Source: Candidatus Kuenenia stuttgartensis (lineage in GTDB: Bacteria; Planctomycetota; Planctomycetia; Pirellulales; UBA1268). From it: a stretch of 6,023 bases of DNA. Positions within the stretch are counted from its first letter, which is position 1; each line of letters opens with the position of its first letter. The translations under genes were made by a program, and so were the position numbers. Of this stretch, positions 1 to 4,581 are shown piece after piece. Location of the stretch: the NCBI GenBank assembly GCA_945876515.1, contig CAMCPF010000197.1:1-6023 (forward strand), given 5' to 3'. A model generated the notes under the pieces. The model made no database searches, was not told the origin of the DNA, and saw nothing but the letters and a program-made list of their open reading frames with translations.

Positions 1-1676
1 GCCTCGAGTCGGAGCCGGTGGCTGGGGCCCGCGAGCACAGCCACGAGTTCGGCCGCCGTCGCCCGCTCCACGTCGGGCAGCGAGATCGTCGCCAGCCCCT
101 CGGGCCGCAGCCGCGCGACGAACCCCACGTCGCGGCCCGACCAGTTGAAGCCACCGCCGCGCCAGCTTGCGGCATAGATGTTGCCGAGGGCATCGACATC
201 GAGGTCGGTCGCCCGATTGATCTCCAGAAACGGCTCCTGCCCGGCCTCGTAGCCGGCGCCGCGGGCCGTGAGCGGATGGCGATAGATCTTCCCGGTGCCC
301 CAGTCGCAACTGTAGGGCTGGTCGTTCAGTTCCGCCGGCATCCATGGCTCGTCGATCCAGCAGGCACCGGTGCCGGAGCCGCCGCCGTAGTCGGCCAGCG
401 GGGCCACGACCTCGTCGGCGAAGTGCATGTAGCGTCGTGGGTAGCCGTGATCCTCGAGGCCAGTGAAGGCATGGAGCCGCACGTTCCAGCCGCCGCCGTC
501 GTTGGTGTTGTCGCGGGCGATCATGTCGAGCAGCGGGCCGACGGCCGCCTCGAGGTTGTTGCGGGTGCCGCGAGCGAAGAGGTCGAGCCCCGAGCCGTCG
601 GGCCGAAACCGCACGAGCCCGCCACCGCGAAGCTGGAGCTTCCGCCCGTCGCGGCCCTCGGCCGCCATGAACCCGAAGTCACCGATGGCGGCGTAGATCC
701 AGCCGTCGATCCCGAGCGCCAGCCCGTTGCTCGTGTGGTCGGCGGGCCGCTTCGAGTAGTCAAAGGCGATGCCGCTCACGAGCCGTTCCTGCTCCTCGGC
801 CACTCCGTCGCCATCAGCGTCGCGAAAGGCGGTCACGTGCGGCGGATGGAGCACGACGAGCCGGCCGTCGACGAACACGAGCCCGCGGGGCGAGTCCAGG
901 TCGGCGACGAACTCCTTGACCTCGTCGGCCGCGCCGTCGCCATCGGTGTCGCGCAGGCGGAGGATCCGGCCGCGGTGGGGGTCGCGGCCAAGCGAGCCAT
1001 TTCCGTCACTCGACACGAACAGCGTGCCGTCGGCCGTCGCGGCCACGAACACCGGATAGTTGGCCTCGGCCGGCGTGGCAAACAGAGTGCCGGTGAACCC
1101 GGGCGGCGGCTTGACCTCGCGGGCGAGGCCCGCCATCAACTTCTCGCGGGCCACGGCCTGGAGACTGGGCACCTTGGTGCCGGGGGGCGCCACGAGCCGG
1201 ACCTCGCGGATGCTGGCCCAACCAGGCCCGCCGAGAAACGTGACCCGCACCGCCCGCACGTCGCTGCCGGCCTCGGTCGCCAGTTCGTGGACGGCTGGAC
1301 TCTTGGCCCCCTGCTCAGCGTCGCTCGCCTTCGTCCATGTGGAGCCATCCCGCGAGGTCTCGACCACATAGCGATACTCGCGGCCCGGAAACTCCCAGTC
1401 GAGTTCCACCGCCACCACCCGCTGGGGCTGCTCGAAGTCGGCCCGCCACCACTGGGGCGCCGAGCCGCTCCCGGCACACCACCGGCTGCTCTCGTCGCCG
1501 TCGATCGCGGCCTCGACGACGTTGCCCGGCTGCTCGCTCGAGGCCGTGGCCTTGACGAGCCCGGCCAGGTTCGGCCGGTCGGCGGCGGTTTCGGCTGCGA
1601 CCGCCGCAGCAGCGAACTGACACCCGATGAAGGAGCAGGCCGCGAGGGCGAAGCGGGAGGCGGAGCGAACGAGCAT
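1..1676 (-). CDS. Exported discoidin (F5/8 type C) + PVC-type membrane-bound dehydrogenase-like protein, 3' end outside window
   Basis: Reading the minus strand from ATG at 1676 gives 558 uninterrupted residues and an incomplete last codon at the left edge. Residues 1-28 look like a Sec signal peptide (Arg near the start, hydrophobic Ala-rich stretch, AVAA before Glu29). An LAAC at 11-14 could be read as a lipobox, but hydrophobicity continues past it. Residues about 40-163 resemble an F5/8-type-C/CBM32 module: ATASSEQ, AAIDGDESSRW, WWRADF, a strand around VAVELDW, and VETSRDGSTW. Residues about 190-525 resemble the TIGR02604 PVC-type dehydrogenase propeller related to PQQ-dependent sugar dehydrogenases: GRILRLRDTDGDG at 237-249, DSPRGLVF at 261-268, FRDADGDG at 284-291, HTSNGLALGIDGWIYAAIGD at 314-333, GTRNN at 370-374 and DLDVDALGNIYAASWRGG. 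Family members often carry HEAT repeats and a CxxCH cytochrome segment further on, which cannot be seen here. Likely periplasmic carbohydrate binding or oxidation; substrate unknown. The start is supported by an AAGGAAG ribosome site 5 nt upstream. Confidence 0.88.
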   Translation of the reverse strand, partial: MLVRSASRFALAACSFIGCQFAAAAVAAETAADRPNLAGLVKATASSEQPGNVVEAAIDGDESSRWCAGSGSAPQWWRADFEQPQRVVAVELDWEFPGREYRYVVETSRDGSTWTKASDAEQGAKSPAVHELATEAGSDVRAVRVTFLGGPGWASIREVRLVAPPGTKVPSLQAVAREKLMAGLAREVKPPPGFTGTLFATPAEANYPVFVAATADGTLFVSSDGNGSLGRDPHRGRILRLRDTDGDGAADEVKEFVADLDSPRGLVFVDGRLVVLHPPHVTAFRDADGDGVAEEQERLVSGIAFDYSKRPADHTSNGLALGIDGWIYAAIGDFGFMAAEGRDGRKLQLRGGGLVRFRPDGSGLDLFARGTRNNLEAAVGPLLDMIARDNTNDGGGWNVRLHAFTGLEDHGYPRRYMHFADEVVAPLADYGGGSGTGACWIDEPWMPAELNDQPYSCDWGTGKIYRHPLTARGAGYEAGQEPFLEINRATDLDVDALGNIYAASWRGGGFNWSGRDVGFVARLRPEGLATISLPDVERATAAELVAVLAGPSHRLRLE

Positions 1677-1681
1677 GGGTG

Positions 1682-1688
1682 CTTCCTT
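1682..1688 (-). promoter_or_regulatory. Ribosome binding site of the discoidin/dehydrogenase gene
   Basis: On the minus strand AAGGAAG lies 5 nt before the ATG at 1676. It is a good Shine-Dalgarno match and fixes this start, which is also where the signal peptide begins. Confidence 0.6.
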
Positions 1689-1778
1689 GAGGAGGGACTT
1701 TCAAGGATAATCCCGGGCGACCGCTCCTCCCAACCCAGGTGCCCATCGACGGGACGGGAGGGATTGCCCGTGCCGATC

Positions 1779-1863
1779 GAGCGGCGTAGGAAACCGAGCG
1801 CAGCAGGATTGCGGAGCGAGGTTTCCTCCGAGCGAGCGAAGGGCAGGATGCCCGAACCGAGCG
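1779..1863. repeat. Cluster of GAGCG pentamers
   Basis: GAGCG occurs on the plus strand starting at 1779, 1796, 1814, 1830, 1834 and 1859. The first four are 16-18 bp apart. Two of the intervals also contain GCAGGAT (at 1803 and 1843). The word is compositionally likely in such DNA, but the density and spacing are notable. It could be a degenerate dispersed intergenic repeat or a set of protein-binding sites; the sequence does not decide. Confidence 0.45.
1788..1827. repeat. 8-bp inverted repeat AGGAAACC / GGTTTCCT
   Basis: AGGAAACC at 1788-1795 is matched perfectly by GGTTTCCT at 1820-1827, with 24 bp between. The centre lies about 120 bp upstream of the DapA-like ATG, inside the GAGCG cluster. 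It could be an operator with widely spaced half-sites or part of a folded repeat. No T-run follows, so an intrinsic terminator is unlikely. Confidence 0.4.
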
Positions 1864-1927
1864 TCCGGCGAGATGGCATGGGCAGGCCCGACCTATTTCG
1901 TTTGCCCCGCTGGAATCCCTGAGACCC

Positions 1928-2860
1928 ATGAACATCTTCCGCGGCTGTATGCCGGCCCTGATGACCCCCTGCACCGCCGCCGGGGAGCCCGACTTCGACG
2001 CGCTCGTCGCCACCGGCCGTGACCTGATGAAGGCGGGCATGTCCGCCGTGATCTATTGCGGGTCGATGGGTGACTGGCCGCTGCTCACCGACGCCCAGCG
2101 GCAGGAGGGCGTCGCGAAGCTCGCGGCGGCTGGCGTTCCCGTGATCGTGGGCACGGGGGCACAGAATCCCAGGCTCGCCGCCGAGCATGCGGCCCATGCC
2201 CGCAAGGTCGGGGCGGCGGGGCTGATGGTTATCCCGCGGGTGCTCTCGCGGGGCACGTCGCCGGCCGCCCAGCGGCACCACTTTGCAGGCATCCTCCGGG
2301 CGGCCGCCGGCCTGCCGGCCGTGATCTACAACAGTCCGTATTACGGGTTCGAGACCAAGGCCCCCTTGTTCTTCGACCTCCGGGCCGAGTTTCCAAACCT
2401 GATCGGCTTCAAGGAGTTTGGCGGGGCCGAGTCGCTTACCTACGCCGCGGAGCACATCACCAGCGGCCATCCCGACCTCTCACTGACGGTGGGCGTGGAC
2501 ACGCAGGTGTTTCACGGGATCGTGCGGTGCGGTGCGGTGGGGGCGATCACCGGCGTGGGCAACGCCCTGCCGGGCCCGGTGCTGCGACTAGTGGAGCTCT
2601 GCCTCGCGGCGGTGGCCGGCGACGTCACCGCCCGCACGCGGGCCGCCGAGCTCACCGATGCGCTCGCCGTGCTCTCGAAGTACGACGAGGGGCCCGACCT
2701 CGTCCTCTACTACAAGCACCTGATGGTGCTCGAGGGCCACGAGGAATACGGCAGGCAAATCAACGACACCGACGCGCTCTCCGACAGTCAGCGGGCCTTC
2801 CTCGAAGCCCAGTGGCAGCAGTTCCGCACCTGGTGGAACGCCTGGCCCGGCCGAATCTGA
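1928..2860 (+). CDS. DapA-superfamily lyase/deaminase (dihydrodipicolinate synthase family protein, not a typical DHDPS)
   Basis: This 310-residue protein has the normal length of the class I aldolase-like DHDPS/NAL superfamily (TIM barrel, Schiff-base chemistry, cytoplasmic). The Schiff-base lysine is Lys162 in LIGFKEFGG, and the conserved tyrosine is Tyr134 in VIYNSPYYG. The usual GTTGE substrate loop reads GSMGD at 45-49. The arginine that binds the carboxylate in true DHDPS (in YNxPxRTG) is replaced by Tyr139. A lysine-biosynthesis role is therefore unlikely. From memory, the stretch CGSMGDWPLLT and the C-terminal DEGPDLVLYYKHLMVL resemble DapA-like proteins found with hydroxyproline catabolism genes, where such enzymes deaminate 1-pyrroline-4-hydroxy-2-carboxylate; no hydroxyproline epimerase is seen in this window. 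No strong Shine-Dalgarno precedes ATG 1928 (only GAG in CTGAGACCC), but no better start is seen. The gene is convergent with the DUF3592-type gene downstream. Confidence 0.9.
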   Translation: MNIFRGCMPALMTPCTAAGEPDFDALVATGRDLMKAGMSAVIYCGSMGDWPLLTDAQRQEGVAKLAAAGVPVIVGTGAQNPRLAAEHAAHARKVGAAGLMVIPRVLSRGTSPAAQRHHFAGILRAAAGLPAVIYNSPYYGFETKAPLFFDLRAEFPNLIGFKEFGGAESLTYAAEHITSGHPDLSLTVGVDTQVFHGIVRCGAVGAITGVGNALPGPVLRLVELCLAAVAGDVTARTRAAELTDALAVLSKYDEGPDLVLYYKHLMVLEGHEEYGRQINDTDALSDSQRAFLEAQWQQFRTWWNAWPGRI

Positions 2861-2884
2861 AGGACGCCGTCCGCCCCGTCAGAT
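2855..2884. terminator. Candidate bidirectional termination structure between convergent genes
   Basis: ATCTGA at 2855-2860 and TCAGAT at 2879-2884 form a perfect 6-bp inverted repeat. Between them is GGAC-GCC-GTCC at 2862-2872. The outer arms contain the stop codons of both facing genes: TGA at 2858-2860 on plus, and TCA at 2879-2881, which is TGA on minus. Nothing else lies in the 18-bp gap. There is no U-run on either strand and the stems are short, so a terminator role is only inferred. Confidence 0.35.
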
Positions 2885-3547
2885 GATCTCGATGCCGTCG
2901 TCGTCGGCTCGCTCGGAGTCAGGGCGGCCGCCGAGGGGCCGGGGCGCGGGGCGTTCGAAGTCGCGGGCGAGGTCGTCCAGTCGCGGGCCGAAATCGTCGT
3001 GCGACTCCCGCCGCCCACCGAGCAGGCTGCCGACCGTCGCGGCCAGGGCCAGGGTCACGAGTAGCAGGGTGCCCGCGGCCGACAGGGTGACAATGCCGCC
3101 GAGCGTCATCAGGCCCAGGCCGATGAAGTACAGGGCCGATCCGCTCCAGGTGGTCCCGGGCTCGAGCACGCTCTCGGCAGGCTCCGCCGGATCGTAGTGG
3201 ACCTTCACCGCCCTACCCACGGGATAGCGGCCCACCGCCGCGCGAAAGGCCGACGCATCACTGGCGGAATAGTCGTCACCGAACCAGACGCGATCGCCCT
3301 CGAACGTGCGGCCGTCGAGGGCGTATTCGTAGGTGATGTCGGCCGTGTAGGTGGTCCCCCCCTTCTTCTGCTTCACCCGCTCGACCCGCGAGCCGGTGAT
3401 CCGCCCGTCGGTGACGGGCCACGACGTGCTGGCGGCCGCCTTGTCGCGGATCGGCTTGCCGACGCGATACGTCAGGAAGTATCCACCGCCGAGCATCAGG
3501 CCACCGATGACGAGCCCCGCGATCGGGCCCGCTTCGCGCCTTACCAT
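2879..3547 (-). CDS. DUF3592-type membrane protein
   Basis: The 222-residue protein has a hydrophobic segment at about 7-27, an extracytoplasmic-type domain at about 40-130, hydrophobic segments at about 138-176 (one long or two close helices), and an acidic, charged tail ending DDDGIEII. The middle domain has DUF3592 hallmarks: SWPVTDGRITGS, then a Tyr/Thr-rich strand with ITYEYALDGRTFEGD at 71-85, RYPVGRAVKVHYDPAEP at 107-123, and SVLEPGTTW at 126-134. The family is of unknown function. The frame remains open upstream to 3739, but that stretch overlaps the AIM24 gene, is Arg/Trp-rich and not protein-like. ATG 3547 has GGAGGG 4 nt upstream and begins just before the first membrane segment. 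The gene starts 19 bp after the AIM24 stop on the same strand, so the two are probably co-transcribed. Confidence 0.87.
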   Translation of the reverse strand: MVRREAGPIAGLVIGGLMLGGGYFLTYRVGKPIRDKAAASTSWPVTDGRITGSRVERVKQKKGGTTYTADITYEYALDGRTFEGDRVWFGDDYSASDASAFRAAVGRYPVGRAVKVHYDPAEPAESVLEPGTTWSGSALYFIGLGLMTLGGIVTLSAAGTLLLVTLALAATVGSLLGGRRESHDDFGPRLDDLARDFERPAPRPLGGRPDSERADDDGIEII

Positions 3548-3551
3548 GCTG

Positions 3552-3557
3552 CCCTCC
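3552..3557 (-). promoter_or_regulatory. Ribosome binding site of the DUF3592-type gene
   Basis: GGAGGG on the minus strand, 4 nt before the ATG at 3547, lies in the 19-bp gap after the AIM24 stop. It decides the start against the longer open frame upstream. Confidence 0.65.
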
Positions 3558-3566
3558 CCCGAAACG

Positions 3567-4352
3567 TCACGACGACTCGAACATCCGTGCCAGCCCGCCG
3601 ATAGGCGAACCCTCGTCGCGGGTCTTGCCGCCCATGCCCGTGTGGGCCACCACCTCGGCCGCCAGCCGCGAGAACGGCAGGCTCTGAAGCAGCACGGTGC
3701 CCGTGCCCCGGAGCGTCGCCAGAAACATCCCCTCGCCACCGAAGATCATCGACTTGAGGCCCCCGGCCCGCTCGATGTCGAACTCGATGCCCCGGGTGAA
3801 AGCCACGACGCAGCCGGTGTCGACCCGCAGGCTCTCTCCTTTGAGCTGCTTCTTGATCACGTGGCCGCCGGCGTGGATGAAGGCCATGCCGTCTCCCTCG
3901 AGCTTCTCGAGGATGAAGCCCTCGCCGCCGAAGAAGCCCGCGCCCAGCCGCTTCTGGAACGCGATCCCGATCTTCGTGCCGAGCGCCGCGCACAGAAACG
4001 AATCCTTCTGGCAGGTGAGGCCACTGCCGATCTTGGCCAGGTCGAGGGCCAGGATCTTGCCGGGAAACGGGGCGGCAAAGGCGACCCGCCGTTTGGCCGG
4101 GGCGCGGTTCGTGAAGTGCGTGAGGAAGATTGACTCGCCCGCGAGCACCCGCTTGCCGGCGCTGGCGAGCTTGCCGAAGAAGCCCTGCTCCGGATCCGAG
4201 CCGTCGCCCATCTTGGCGGTGAACTCGATCCCGTCCTCCATGTAGTTCATCGCCCCGGCCTCGGCCACCACCGTCTCGCCCGGGTCGAGCTCGACCTCGA
4301 CGATCTGCATCTCCGACCCGAGGATTTCGTAGTCCACCTTGTGACACTGCAT
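3567..4352 (-). CDS. AIM24 / TIGR00266 family protein
   Basis: The 261-residue protein matches the bacterial AIM24 (TIGR00266) family from end to end. The start MQCHKVDYEILG is typical, followed by MQIVEVELDPGETVVAEAGA at 15-34, NYMEDGIEF at 36-44, a Gly-rich middle with GAGFFGGEGFILEKLEGDG at 137-155, and MIFGGEGMFLATLRGTGTVL at 202-221. The tail includes GMGGK. The family folds as a TRAP-like beta barrel; its bacterial function is not established, and the yeast relative is mitochondrial. No signal peptide or membrane segment is visible, so it is probably cytoplasmic. The frame continues upstream to 4787 into the divergent gene, but family similarity starts at ATG 4352. No Shine-Dalgarno precedes this start; instead an imperfect hairpin abuts it. 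It is the first gene of the probable two-gene operon with the DUF3592-type gene. Confidence 0.93.
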   Translation of the reverse strand: MQCHKVDYEILGSEMQIVEVELDPGETVVAEAGAMNYMEDGIEFTAKMGDGSDPEQGFFGKLASAGKRVLAGESIFLTHFTNRAPAKRRVAFAAPFPGKILALDLAKIGSGLTCQKDSFLCAALGTKIGIAFQKRLGAGFFGGEGFILEKLEGDGMAFIHAGGHVIKKQLKGESLRVDTGCVVAFTRGIEFDIERAGGLKSMIFGGEGMFLATLRGTGTVLLQSLPFSRLAAEVVAHTGMGGKTRDEGSPIGGLARMFESS

Positions 4353-4353
4353 A

Positions 4354-4392
4354 GCGGTTGCTCGCGGCGGGGGGCTGCGGTGGAGCAATCGC
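4354..4392 (-). promoter_or_regulatory. Imperfect leader hairpin next to the AIM24 start
   Basis: GCGGTTGCTC at 4354-4363 and GAGCAATCGC at 4383-4392 pair over 10 positions with one exception, which is A-C on the minus-strand RNA and G-U on the plus-strand RNA. The loop is 19 nt. On the minus strand the stem ends one base before the AIM24 ATG, where a ribosome site would be expected. A control role is inferred only. Confidence 0.35.
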
Positions 4393-4443
4393 TGCCACCC
4401 GTGGCCAGAAATGTAATGCGGCCGCGACAGCCCCAACAACGGG

Positions 4444-4462
4444 TGAATCCCGGTATGATTCA
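4444..4462. repeat. Inverted repeat TGAATC-N7-GATTCA, possible operator
   Basis: Perfect 6-bp arms surround CCGGTAT, near the middle of the divergent region. The TATGAT -10-like word overlaps the right arm, so the site could be a repressor or activator operator. The arms are short and chance is not excluded. Confidence 0.3.
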
Positions 4463-4569
4463 TCGCCTCCTGGTGTGGCTGGCGAGTTCGCGCACGCGAC
4501 GAGGCCGACTCGGTCGGGGTCAGCCAGGCAACGGGCCGCCTCCGTGAGGAGCCGGCAACGCCCGAGGCC

Positions 4570-4573
4570 GGAG
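4570..4573 (+). promoter_or_regulatory. Ribosome binding site of the DUF5722-sulfatase gene
   Basis: GGAG lies 8 nt before the ATG at 4582, a workable Shine-Dalgarno site. It supports this start, which also places the signal sequence directly at the N-terminus. Confidence 0.5.
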
Positions 4574-4581
4574 ATTTTGCC

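Larger units (their letters stand above)
1677..1927. promoter_or_regulatory. Divergent intergenic region between the dehydrogenase-like and DapA-like genes
   Basis: These 251 bp separate two divergently transcribed genes and must hold the start signals of both unless one is read through from elsewhere. I see no convincing -35/-10 pair on either strand. The half nearest the DapA-like gene carries repeated GAGCG words, an 8-bp inverted repeat and a small GGGCA/TGCCC hairpin at 1841-1853, all listed separately. Reading frames stay open across it, but their composition does not resemble protein and no gene is called. Confidence 0.5.
4353..4581. promoter_or_regulatory. Divergent intergenic region between AIM24 and the DUF5722-sulfatase gene
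   Basis: These 229 bp separate divergent starts at 4352 and 4582. They contain a hairpin beside the AIM24 start (4354-4392), a TGAATC/GATTCA inverted repeat (4444-4462), a small CCGAC-TCG-GTCGG hairpin (4505-4517) and a GGCAACG repeat (4527 and 4554). TATGAT at 4454-4459 resembles a -10 box on the plus strand but lacks a matching -35. No gene is supported inside. Confidence 0.5.

Noticed and set aside
1687..1710. TTGAGG ... GATAAT as a plus-strand promoter in the first divergent region
   Set aside because: The spacer is only about 13-15 bp, and the site lies over 200 bp upstream of the DapA-like start.
18..1922. Open plus-strand frame of about 634 codons covering most of the left third
   Set aside because: It runs codon-for-codon antisense to the discoidin/dehydrogenase gene. 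In GC-rich DNA the sense gene avoids TTA, CTA and TCA, which leaves the opposite strand open. Its translation shows no recognisable family.
1136..2470. Minus-strand open frame of about 444 codons across the divergent region
   Set aside because: It overlaps two well-supported genes on opposite strands and the intergenic region, and reads as low-complexity Arg/Pro/Gly-rich sequence.
3548..3739. Upstream extension of the DUF3592-type gene to an earlier ATG
   Set aside because: It would lie over the AIM24 coding end, encodes Arg/Trp/Cys-rich sequence unlike the family, and ignores the strong GGAGGG at 3552-3557.
3197..4245. Several plus-strand frames over the DUF3592 and AIM24 genes
   Set aside because: They are antisense shadows of recognised minus-strand families and have no family resemblance of their own.
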